A DNA stretch of 64,000 bases, from positions 70,065-134,064 of the forward strand of contig NZ_JAWDIY010000016.1 in NCBI RefSeq assembly GCF_032380655.1, read 5' to 3'. Under the pieces are notes generated by a model, which made no database searches, was not told the DNA's origin, and worked only from the letters and a program-made list of their open reading frames with translations. The stretch comes from Diplocloster hominis (GTDB lineage: Bacteria > Bacillota > Clostridia > Lachnospirales > Lachnospiraceae). Both the position numbers and the translations under genes were made by a program. This document shows positions 40,237 to 48,151 of the stretch, in pieces (within the stretch, counting starts at the first letter, position 1; each line of letters begins with the position of its first letter).

Positions 40237-40545
40237 TTAAGCATTGATCTTATCGATCTTAAGTTCGGTATACTGCTGTCTGTGACCGTTTTTCTTATGA
40301 TAACCGGATTTTCTCTTGTACTTGTAAACGATAACTTTTTTTGCTTTGCCATCGCCTACAACGGTAGCATTTACAGTTGCACCGTCTACAGTGGGATTTC
40401 CGACCTTCAAACCGTCATTGCTGACTGCGAGAACCTGGTCAAACGTATAAGTAGAACCAGCTTCAACACCGAGTTTTTCTACACGGATAACATCGCCTTC
40501 TGCTACTTTGTACTGTTTACCGCCTGTTGCAATAATCGCGTACAT
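40237..40545 (-). CDS. rplU: 50S ribosomal protein L21
   Basis: A 102-residue L21 (MYAIIATGGKQYKVAEGD.. KRKSGYHKKNGHRQQYTELKI). ATG 40545 is the start because GGAGGTGCC precedes it and L21 begins at this Met in all relatives; a longer frame to 40566 covers the ribosome site. First gene of the operon rplU-prp-rpmA. Confidence 0.98.
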   Translation of the reverse strand: MYAIIATGGKQYKVAEGDVIRVEKLGVEAGSTYTFDQVLAVSNDGLKVGNPTVDGATVNATVVGDGKAKKVIVYKYKRKSGYHKKNGHRQQYTELKIDKINA

Positions 40546-40637
40546 ATTGGCACCTCCTATATCCATTACTCGCCAACTGTGGTGGATGAGATTTTATTTG
40601 AAAATACCATCACTTATAACCTCGTTGCGCGGCACAC
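40546..40637 (-). promoter_or_regulatory. Leader of rplU, candidate L21 autoregulatory leader
   Basis: About 90 nt between the promoter and the L21 start. Firmicute rplU operons often carry an L21 leader RNA here. The strand reads through GTGCCGCGCAACGAGG and ATCTCATCCACCACAG, which could form stems, but I could not confirm the published consensus. Confidence 0.45.
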
Positions 40638-40643
40638 TGGTAT

Positions 40644-40672
40644 AGTCTACCATGATTTGGTATCCCTGTCAA
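40644..40672 (-). promoter_or_regulatory. Promoter of rplU-prp-rpmA
   Basis: On the minus strand: TTGACA, a 17-bp spacer and TAGACT. Confidence 0.82.
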
Positions 40673-40754
40673 GGGATTTGAAATTTATATATTATTAAAG
40701 GTTCCAAGCGATTCTAAGGGCTCAGCCCGTCCCCCATGAAACTTTCCTATGAAA

Positions 40755-40786
40755 ATCAAAAAAAGGCCGGCAATCAACCGGCCTTA
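40755..40786 (-). terminator. Terminator of the acyl-CoA dehydrogenase/enoyl-CoA hydratase unit
   Basis: AAGGCCGG-CAATCAA-CCGGCCTT is a perfect 8-bp GC-rich stem; on the minus strand it is followed by seven T residues. It lies 9 bp after the hydratase stop. Confidence 0.95.
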
Positions 40787-40794
40787 CAAGCAGA

Positions 40795-41562
40795 TTACTT
40801 TTTCTTTTTTGCAGCCATCCAGGCCTTGGCCGCTTCGGCTCCTACTCCGATTCTGGAGATGTAATTCATGTAGTCACGTTCGGCGATCAGGCCTCTCTCA
40901 TTGGTCATATCCTCGGAGACATCAGCGACTCTCTTCACAACAGACAACATTTCAACCGGCATCATGGCCAGCTTTCCGGCCAGTATCATAACTTCTTCCA
41001 GAAGCTTATCTGCAGGAACTACCTTCTGAACCAGGCCCAGCTGGAACGCCAGCTCAGGCGCGATGGTGTCGCCGGTCATAGCCAGATATTTGGCCCATTT
41101 GGAACCGGCACATTTAGCTACTTTGGAGATTCCTCCGCAGATTGGAATCGCACCGATCTTGATCTCAGGGAGCGCCAGTTTGGTGCCTTCAGCTACATAT
41201 ATCATGTCACACATGAGGGCTAATTCAAAGCCTCCGCCCATGGCTACACCGGAAACTGCGGCGATGACCGGTTTCTTGCAACGGGAAATCTCTCCGACAC
41301 ATTCCTGCATCAACGCAGTCCAAACATCTCCGTCTGTGACTGCACCGCTGGTCATATATTTGATATCGTCTCCCGCTGAAAATGCCCGCTCGCTTCCCTT
41401 AAGAACGATTACCCGGATATCGGGATCATCTCCGGCCTCGATGATGGCGGCTTTGATTTCCTGGAAGGATATATTGTTAAACGCATTCAGACATTCCGGT
41501 CGATTCAGGGTGATTACCGCGATTTTATCTTGTTTCTCATATATTAAAGTTTCATATGCCAT
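40795..41562 (-). CDS. Enoyl-CoA hydratase/isomerase (crotonase) family protein
   Basis: A 255-residue crotonase. The oxyanion-hole segments are visible as AFSAGDDIKYM (about 60-70) and SGVAMGGGFELALMCD (about 105-120). The region LPEIKIGAIPICGGISK holds the second acidic position, though the usual general-base Glu is not obvious. Together with the acyl-CoA dehydrogenase 126 bp upstream it suggests reversible oxidation/hydration or reduction of an unusual acyl-CoA. ATG 41562 is chosen because AAAGGAG lies upstream. Confidence 0.9.
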   Translation of the reverse strand: MAYETLIYEKQDKIAVITLNRPECLNAFNNISFQEIKAAIIEAGDDPDIRVIVLKGSERAFSAGDDIKYMTSGAVTDGDVWTALMQECVGEISRCKKPVIAAVSGVAMGGGFELALMCDMIYVAEGTKLALPEIKIGAIPICGGISKVAKCAGSKWAKYLAMTGDTIAPELAFQLGLVQKVVPADKLLEEVMILAGKLAMMPVEMLSVVKRVADVSEDMTNERGLIAERDYMNYISRIGVGAEAAKAWMAAKKKK

Positions 41563-41688
41563 TCTTGTACAACTCCTTTCTGTTTCAAGCACTGCTATTT
41601 TTTATAGCTATGAGCACTTAGCGGCTGTCTTTTAGCCGCTTACGTGCGATGCATGAAAAATAGTCAGCGAGGTTTTTTTCGAGCGCTA

Positions 41689-42804
41689 CTATTTTTTATC
41701 CTGTTTCGCCAGCTTTTTTGCGATTAGGTCGTATTGAATGTCTGAGGTCAGATCACCTACGGTAGTGCCCATGGCGTCTCTCATGTAGTGGGCGATACCG
41801 GTATCTTCACAATACCCCAGGCCGCCATACAGCTGGACGCATTCTCTGGTACAATCTACGGCGGTTTCCGTTACAAAGGCCTTTACCATTCGGATCAGCG
41901 TATTATCCGGGCGGTTTGCCTCGATTAGAGTAGATACGTCATTGATAAAGGAACGGCATACTTCGATCTTCGTCTTGATTCGGGCCAGCTTATGGGCGGC
42001 CACCTGCATTTCGATGATCGGCCGCATCTTGTTGGTACGGACGTTCAGATATTCACGGGTCTTCTCGTAAGCTCCTTCCATCGTCCCAAGAGCCACGGCC
42101 GACATATGCAGATAACCGGCGGCCAGATTCGGCAGATAGCTTGAAACGATCAGCTGATCGGATACGGGGATGCGGACATTATGTAAGGTGATCGTCCCGT
42201 TGCTGGCTCCGTTCATACCCATTTTCCGCTCAATATGTCCGCTGCCAAAGCCGGGGGAATCCTTCTTTACAAAAAAGTCGCAGGGCTTTCCTTCACACAG
42301 GCCGGATACCATGTAGTAGTCCGCTGCGTGGGAATTCGTCACAAATAATTTGGTTCCGTTCAGGACGAATTCGTCACCTTCCCGGACCGCTAAAATCGGC
42401 CATTCTGCCATATTCAGCACACCCGCCGGGTCTGTCTGGGCGATGGCTCCCACTTTTTCTCCGCTGATTAATGGTTTGATATATTGCTTATGTTCCGGGT
42501 TGGCACTGCAGCACAGGAACAGGGGGAGGGTCATGCTGACCATCATACTGCATCCTAAGGCAGGGCACTCTTTGGAGATTTCCTCCAGAATCAGCAGCGA
42601 GGAATTGATGTCTAATCCCGCTCCCCCGAATTCTTCCGGGACATCTGCGCCGATAAAACCTAACTCCCCGCAGCGCTTGTTCAGATCAAACGGAAAGGTA
42701 TTGCCCAGATCCACTTCCATCGCGCGGGGACGGATCTCTTCCACCGCGAACTGACGGACAGTCTGCATAATTAATTGCTGTTCATCTGTTAATAAACGCC
42801 CCAT
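41689..42804 (-). CDS. Acyl-CoA dehydrogenase family protein with Asp at the catalytic-base position
   Basis: A 371-residue flavoprotein of the acyl-CoA dehydrogenase fold: N-terminal helical domain, middle beta domain (AIAQTDPAGVLN, MGMNGASNGTITLHNVRIP) and C-terminal helical domain (QLYGGLGYCEDTGIAHYMRDA). In most family members the catalytic Glu is in YEGTSEIQ near the C-terminus. Here the aligned string is GDLTSDIQ, placing Asp there. This may change chemistry, as Asp occurs in some dehydrogenases of cyclic acyl-CoAs. No ETF genes are adjacent. A candidate LysR site and promoter precede it. AAGGAGG lies upstream of ATG 42804. Confidence 0.9.
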   Translation of the reverse strand: MGRLLTDEQQLIMQTVRQFAVEEIRPRAMEVDLGNTFPFDLNKRCGELGFIGADVPEEFGGAGLDINSSLLILEEISKECPALGCSMMVSMTLPLFLCCSANPEHKQYIKPLISGEKVGAIAQTDPAGVLNMAEWPILAVREGDEFVLNGTKLFVTNSHAADYYMVSGLCEGKPCDFFVKKDSPGFGSGHIERKMGMNGASNGTITLHNVRIPVSDQLIVSSYLPNLAAGYLHMSAVALGTMEGAYEKTREYLNVRTNKMRPIIEMQVAAHKLARIKTKIEVCRSFINDVSTLIEANRPDNTLIRMVKAFVTETAVDCTRECVQLYGGLGYCEDTGIAHYMRDAMGTTVGDLTSDIQYDLIAKKLAKQDKK

Positions 42805-42883
42805 AACATAAAAACCTCCTTATTTTCGCTTTTTGGTTTTGCCTGTTTCACACATGAAATTATGTGAAATTCCTGTCAAAACA

Positions 42884-42929
42884 ATTATATAGCGAAAAGA
42901 AGGAGGTGTATAATACTCGAAACTTGTAT
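42884..42929 (-). promoter_or_regulatory. Promoter of the acyl-CoA dehydrogenase gene with adjacent LysR-type site
   Basis: On the minus strand: TATACA, a 17-bp spacer and TATAAT (42884-42912). Immediately upstream is ATAC-N9-GTAT (42913-42929), an interrupted palindrome in the position of a LysR activation site. The gene for a LysR regulator lies 217 bp upstream. Confidence 0.6.
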
Positions 42930-43020
42930 GTGCCATAGACAGAAGATATACCGAATGGAGCAGATCCGGCTGCGATCCCTCCCGTAAGGGCATGCATTAA
43001 GGATGCTGTATAGTATCTCC

Positions 43021-43998
43021 CTATCTGGCCTCCGGCACAGGCACGAATTGATATAAATTAGTTTGTTTGTATTTCTTTGCGATTTTTTTCATGCAATCGA
43101 GAAATCCGTTTTCCGGAATCGAATATTCCCTTCCCTTTCTGCTGATTACACCGACAATCAGGGATTCATTCAGGTCTGCGATCTCTCGTACTTTTACAAG
43201 ACCCATCTGGATAAAAACATTATTGATGGCAAAGGAATTGGGAAGAACCGCGATCCCGTGATTGCTTGCCACCAGATTTTTAATATTTTCGCTGTCATTC
43301 AGCAAATATAAAGACTGGCTGCTGCCCTGATGACTGATGTTGGCAAAAGAATTTCCGTTCAGGACCGTATTATAGCGGAAATCATCATAGGTAATGATCG
43401 TTTCCTTCTCCAGGTCCTTCAAAGTAATATATTCCTTATCCGCCAGCGCATGATTTTTATTGACATAGGCACAGATGCCATTGGCAAATAGAGGGGTAAA
43501 ATGCAGGTCTGCGTTTTTGATATGCTGTTCATAGGTATCCCTGTATTTTGCGCCGATCCCCAGGATGCCCACAAAGGCGGACGAGTCCATCAGGCCGTTG
43601 ATCATATCGATATTCTTTTGCTCCACCACCACCAGATCTATTTTCGGGAACCGTTTCTTCATCTCGAACATCGTCTCGATAATCAGCCAGTTACAGAACA
43701 AAGGGACACACAGCACCTGCAGTGTCGCTACCTGATTAGCCACCTCATTATATGAGATAGCCATAATATCATCCACTTCCCCCAGGACCTTCCGGGCCTT
43801 CTGGATAATCTGCATCCCAAATTCCGTGGCAGTCACACCGTCCCTGCCGCGCTCAAACATAGAGGCACCCAACTCTTTCTCCAGACTGGAAATCGCATTG
43901 CTCAAAGAAGGCTGTGACATAAATAATTTCTTAGCCGCTCTGGATATGGATTTTTCCTCGTACACGGTCAAAATATAACGCAGCTGCTCGATCCGCAT
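43021..43998 (-). CDS. LysR family transcriptional regulator
   Basis: A 325-residue regulator. The N-terminal helix-turn-helix (MRIEQLRYILTVYEEKSISRAAKKLFMSQPSLSNAI; shown in part) is standard LysR. The C-terminal two-lobed effector domain (about 90-300) binds a small molecule. It is transcribed in the same direction as the acyl-CoA dehydrogenase and hydratase genes downstream and probably activates them through the ATAC-N9-GTAT site. ATG 43998 is preferred: GGGGTG is upstream of it, while the GTG at 44007 lies in that ribosome site. Confidence 0.93.
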   Translation of the reverse strand: MRIEQLRYILTVYEEKSISRAAKKLFMSQPSLSNAISSLEKELGASMFERGRDGVTATEFGMQIIQKARKVLGEVDDIMAISYNEVANQVATLQVLCVPLFCNWLIIETMFEMKKRFPKIDLVVVEQKNIDMINGLMDSSAFVGILGIGAKYRDTYEQHIKNADLHFTPLFANGICAYVNKNHALADKEYITLKDLEKETIITYDDFRYNTVLNGNSFANISHQGSSQSLYLLNDSENIKNLVASNHGIAVLPNSFAINNVFIQMGLVKVREIADLNESLIVGVISRKGREYSIPENGFLDCMKKIAKKYKQTNLYQFVPVPEAR

Positions 43999-44147
43999 TT
44001 CTTTCACCCCATATTCCTATAACCTGCCCGTTTACAATCCCAATTACTTCAATCCCGGCCATAGCCGCAGACTATGCCCATCTTTATTTTACCATCGAAT
44101 GGCGGTAACAGCAATCGAAACTCTATAGGAAAGACGCATTATTCCAA

Positions 44148-45380
44148 TTAATAGAGGAACCCGGTCCCATGGCAGACCGGGCAGACCTGCGTCAGCTGTT
44201 CGCACAGTGGCCTTCGGATCTTTTTCCGGGTTAATTCCACCAGATTCAATTTGCTGATCCCCACCAGTGAAGTTTTGACGGGGTCCTGCTTCAGGGAATG
44301 GTGAAAGGAGTCCATCAGCATCTGACGGTCCTCGTTTCGTTCCATATCGATAAAATCCACGATAATAATACCGGACAGATTGCGTAGCCTTATTTGCCGG
44401 GCAATTTCTTTCGCGGCTTCCAGATTGATCTTTAAAAATGTGTCCTGCATTTGCTTATGCCCGGAGAATTTACCGGTATTTACATCAATGACTGCCAGGG
44501 CTTCTGTCTGCTGAATCACCAGATAAGCGCCGGATTTCAGCCATACCCGCTCTCTTAACGCGTCCTGTAAAGCCGATTCCAGATTATACAGCTTTATTAA
44601 GGGGAAGGGATCGTGGTACAGCTTCAGCTTTTTCTGATCTTCCGGCTGTTTACATGACAGATACGACAGCATTTCTTCATACAACGCCGGATCATCGGTC
44701 AGTATTTCATCCAGAGATTCCATATACGTATCCCTTAAATGAGTCATATGTCCTTCCAACGCTTTGTGGAGCAGGGTAAAACACGGACGGTGCGCTGCGA
44801 TTTCACAAAGCTCCCGGTATTGAACGGTAAGCTGCCGGATCTCCTGGAGCAGCTCCTCCTTGGAGGCGGCTTTGGCATTGGTTCGTACCACAAATCCGTA
44901 ATCCCGGGCTGCAAAAGGCTCTACCAGCGCTTTCAGTTCCGCTTTTCTGTCTTCCGGGATCTTGGCGGATACACCGATCCGTTGGCTGCCCGTGGTTAAT
45001 ACCGCATATTTTCCGGTAAAATTCAGGTTGGTGGTAACCACAGGAGCCTTTGTTTTCACTGCCTCCTTGCTGACCTGAACCAGCAGCTCATCGCCAACTT
45101 TCAATTTCTTCCCGGTTTTGGCGGAAGTAAAGATCGGATTTTTCAGATCCTGAAATGCCAGGTAGCAGATAACCTGATTGCTTATTTCCACAAAGGCTGC
45201 CTGGATGTTGTCAACAATATTCCTGACGCGTCCGATGTAGATATTTCCCAGCAGCTGCCCTGCTGTTTCCTCCTCGCACGCCAATTCCATCAAAATACCG
45301 TTTTCATATAATGCGGTTATAATGCGTGGCTGCTCCCGCAGATGCATCTTGGTAATTATTAATTTATTCTCCAATGTCAT
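44148..45380 (-). CDS. rng: Ribonuclease G/E family protein
   Basis: A 410-residue RNase E/G core: S1-like insertion (GNIYIGRVRNIVDNIQAAFVEI), 5'-sensor, DNase I-like catalytic region with the metal-binding Asp residues (AVIDVNTG and IIVDFIDM) and the zinc-link CPVCHGTG at the C-terminus. It lacks an RNase E degradosome tail, so it resembles RNase G. It probably processes rRNA and mRNA. It overlaps the upstream TIGR03936 gene by 17 bp and is usually followed by rplU in related genomes; here a three-gene module intervenes. Confidence 0.95.
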   Translation of the reverse strand: MTLENKLIITKMHLREQPRIITALYENGILMELACEEETAGQLLGNIYIGRVRNIVDNIQAAFVEISNQVICYLAFQDLKNPIFTSAKTGKKLKVGDELLVQVSKEAVKTKAPVVTTNLNFTGKYAVLTTGSQRIGVSAKIPEDRKAELKALVEPFAARDYGFVVRTNAKAASKEELLQEIRQLTVQYRELCEIAAHRPCFTLLHKALEGHMTHLRDTYMESLDEILTDDPALYEEMLSYLSCKQPEDQKKLKLYHDPFPLIKLYNLESALQDALRERVWLKSGAYLVIQQTEALAVIDVNTGKFSGHKQMQDTFLKINLEAAKEIARQIRLRNLSGIIIVDFIDMERNEDRQMLMDSFHHSLKQDPVKTSLVGISKLNLVELTRKKIRRPLCEQLTQVCPVCHGTGFLY

Positions 45381-46062
45381 CACCTAACGCTTCCAGGGGA
45401 AGCAGATTGCCTTCCATCCTGGCATAGAGATCTTTTCTGTGGACCCTTATCCCAAACGGCGGCAGTTCGAAGCCGATAAAGGCGGCAAAAGCCTGCATAA
45501 CTAATTCGGGTTTCAGATTATCCGCACTGCCGGCGGACAAACGCATAGATATTATGTCGCCTTCACATAAAGCCAGAGAGTGGATCATTGGTTTTATGTC
45601 AACTATTGTCTCGCTTTTCTTTGTCTTTTTCAGAATGGGTATTTCGGACTGAGAAAAGAAATCCTCCAGCCTATCCTGCCATGCCGGGGCAGGCGCGCAG
45701 CCCTCCCGGAAACTTACGAGATAGTCGGCCGCTGCCACTAACGACATGGCGTTGCCCGCATCTTCGGGGAGCTGCCGGTAACTGAACACTTTCATTCCGT
45801 CAACCATAACTTCATTTAACCGCCGGATGGCCTCCGCGCTTGGGAGGCACTCTTTTGCCTCGATATCCATGTATTCGCCGTCGCTGGTAAGTCCGACACC
45901 CAGAGGGGACGCAAAAGACATGATCATATGCGGGCTGTAGCCGCCGGAATAAGAGATGGGAATGTCCGCCCTTCGAATGGCTTTCTGGAAATACCGCATA
46001 ATATCCAGGTGCCCGATGAATTTCATGGCACCGTACTTGCCGAACTTAATTCTGATTTTCAA
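45364..46062 (-). CDS. TIGR03936 family radical-SAM-associated protein (DUF2344)
   Basis: A 232-residue protein starting KIRIKFGKYGAMKFIGHLDIMRYFQKAIRRA, then PISYSGGYSPHMIMSFASPLGVGLTSDGEYMDIE, the hallmark of DUF2344. It is regularly encoded next to or fused with the TIGR03960 radical SAM enzyme, as here, but its function is unknown. The start is set at TTG 46062 because AGGAGG lies 8 bp upstream; GTG 46071 is an alternative. It overlaps both neighbours. Confidence 0.88.
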   Translation of the reverse strand: MKIRIKFGKYGAMKFIGHLDIMRYFQKAIRRADIPISYSGGYSPHMIMSFASPLGVGLTSDGEYMDIEAKECLPSAEAIRRLNEVMVDGMKVFSYRQLPEDAGNAMSLVAAADYLVSFREGCAPAPAWQDRLEDFFSQSEIPILKKTKKSETIVDIKPMIHSLALCEGDIISMRLSAGSADNLKPELVMQAFAAFIGFELPPFGIRVHRKDLYARMEGNLLPLEALGDDIGE

Positions 46063-47914
46063 AACAGACACCTCCTCCATAAACGGCTGCGCCACATCCG
46101 GAACATTTTTCCCGGCAGTTAGGCGTGATCGTTTCTCGTGCAGCCCGCTCCCATTCTTTCCAGAGATGGCGTTTGGTTACACCGATCCGGATAAAATCCC
46201 ATGGGAATATTTCGTCTTCCCTGCGCTCCCGCACGGTATAGAAATCCACATCCAGACCGCAGTCTTCAAATGCTTTCATCCAGCGCTCATTGTCAAAGTA
46301 TTCGGACCAGGCGTCGTAAAGGGCCCCTCGTTCATAGGCCAGTTGAATGGCCGCTCCGATCTTCCGGTCTCCCCTGGCAAAAATACCTTCCAGCACGGTA
46401 ACATCCGCTTCATGCCAATTGTATTTGATACTTTTGCGGTTCAGCTGATTTTTAATCTCCAGGTTAACGGTTCTGGCTTTGGATAAAAACTCTTCTTTTG
46501 TGCACATTCTGGCCCACTGGAACGGTGTAAAGGGCTTGGGTACAAAAAATGAAGTGCTGGCGACGATTTGACATTTACCGGACCGGTTTTCTTTCGGAAC
46601 CGTATCATAATAAAGCTCAGCAATTTTTTCCGAGAGATGCGCAATGCCGCGGATATCCTCCTCGGTCTCTGTCGGAAGGCCCAGCATAAAATACAGCTTG
46701 ACCCGGTTCCAGCCGCCCTTAAAGGCCAGCGCAGCGCCGTTTAAGATATCCTCCTCGGTCAGGCCCTTGTTGATCACATTGCGCAGGCGCTGGGAACCGG
46801 CCTCCGGCGCGAAGGTCAGGCTGCTTTTCCGAACGTCCTGCACTTTGCTCATGACATCCAGGGAAAAGGAATCGATGCGAAGGGAAGGAAGGGAAATGTT
46901 GATTCCCTGCCCCTTGAATTCGTCGATCAGGAACTGCACCAGTTCTTCCAGCCGGGAATAATCGCTGGAGCTTAAAGAACTGAGGGAAATCTCTTCATGG
47001 CCGGTGCTTTTCAGCATTTCAAAAGCATATTGCTTCAGGACCTCCAGGTCTTTTTCCCGGGTCGGACGATACAGCATTCCGGCCTGGCAGAACCGGCATC
47101 CCCGGATGCAGCCTCTTTGAATCTCCAGCACCACCCGGTCCTGGGTCACCTTAATAAAGGGAACAATGGGGGTCATAGGATAAGGAAGCGTGGTCACATC
47201 CAAAGCCATCTGCTTCTCGATTACTTCCGGTACGTCCGGGCGCACCGGACGAAACTTGTCCACGGTACCATCTTCCAGATACGTGGTTTCATAGAACATC
47301 GGCACGTAGATTCCCGGTATCTGCGCCGCACGCAACAGAAAGTCCTGTCGTGAACCGCCGTTTTTCTGATGCTCCTTGTAGATATCCAGAAGCTGGTCGT
47401 ATACCGTCTCCCCCTCTCCGATGTAAAACAGATCAAAGAAATCCGCCAGCGGCTCCGGATTATACGTACAGGGCCCGCCGCCGATCACGATGGGATCTTC
47501 CTGGGTTCTGTCCTTTGCTTTCAGAGGGATGCCGCTTAGATCCAGTATCTGAAGGATATTCGTATAGCACATTTCGTACTGTATTGTGATGCCCAGAAAA
47601 TCAAAATCCTTTACCGGGTCCTGTGACTCAAGCGCAAACAGGGGAATTCCTTTTTCCCTCATGATCCGGTCCAGATCCACCCAGGGAGAGTATACGCGTT
47701 CACACCAGGTGTCCTGGCGGCGGTTAAATAAATCGTATAGAATTTGAATGCCCAGATGGGACATCCCGATCTCATACACGTCGGGGAAGCACATACAGAA
47801 ACGGATATCAATCTGATCCGGATCCTTGTTCACCGAATTAACCTCGTTTCCGATATAACGCGCAGGCTTTTCTATCGTCAGTAGTATTTCATCACTTAAA
47901 GCTAGTTTCTTCAT
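46046..47914 (-). CDS. TIGR03960 family B12-binding-domain radical SAM protein
   Basis: A 622-residue protein. The N-terminal part resembles a cobalamin-binding fold (RFCMCFPDVYEIGMSHLG.. VIGGGPCTYNPEPLADF). The radical SAM core contains the cluster motif CIRGCRFCQAG near residue 275. The C-terminal extension is family-specific. Function is unknown; the constant pairing with TIGR03936 and rng suggests RNA-related modification. ATG 47914 has GGAAAGGAATAAG upstream and replaces the earlier ATG at 47929. Confidence 0.92.
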   Translation of the reverse strand: MKKLALSDEILLTIEKPARYIGNEVNSVNKDPDQIDIRFCMCFPDVYEIGMSHLGIQILYDLFNRRQDTWCERVYSPWVDLDRIMREKGIPLFALESQDPVKDFDFLGITIQYEMCYTNILQILDLSGIPLKAKDRTQEDPIVIGGGPCTYNPEPLADFFDLFYIGEGETVYDQLLDIYKEHQKNGGSRQDFLLRAAQIPGIYVPMFYETTYLEDGTVDKFRPVRPDVPEVIEKQMALDVTTLPYPMTPIVPFIKVTQDRVVLEIQRGCIRGCRFCQAGMLYRPTREKDLEVLKQYAFEMLKSTGHEEISLSSLSSSDYSRLEELVQFLIDEFKGQGINISLPSLRIDSFSLDVMSKVQDVRKSSLTFAPEAGSQRLRNVINKGLTEEDILNGAALAFKGGWNRVKLYFMLGLPTETEEDIRGIAHLSEKIAELYYDTVPKENRSGKCQIVASTSFFVPKPFTPFQWARMCTKEEFLSKARTVNLEIKNQLNRKSIKYNWHEADVTVLEGIFARGDRKIGAAIQLAYERGALYDAWSEYFDNERWMKAFEDCGLDVDFYTVRERREDEIFPWDFIRIGVTKRHLWKEWERAARETITPNCREKCSGCGAAVYGGGVCFENQN

Positions 47915-47996
47915 CTTATTCCTTTCCATTTGCGTCTATTTCGAATTAGATACAATCTAAATTATTATATACATTTTAAGGAAGAACTTCAAGTAC

Positions 47997-48036
47997 CGGA
48001 TTCCATAAGCAGAACACGGATTCCATAAGCAGAACA
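47997..48036. repeat. 20-bp perfect tandem duplication
   Basis: CGGATTCCATAAGCAGAACA occurs twice head to tail between the radical SAM gene and the hybrid kinase gene. Confidence 0.95.
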
Positions 48037-48151
48037 CAAAAAAGAGTACAGAGGTTCTTCACAGTCAAATCAGCTATTATGACCGAAAAAACGTATACTC
48101 TGAATAACCTATATTCTGATCCCAGTTAAAGGACCGCAGCGGTCAAAATCC

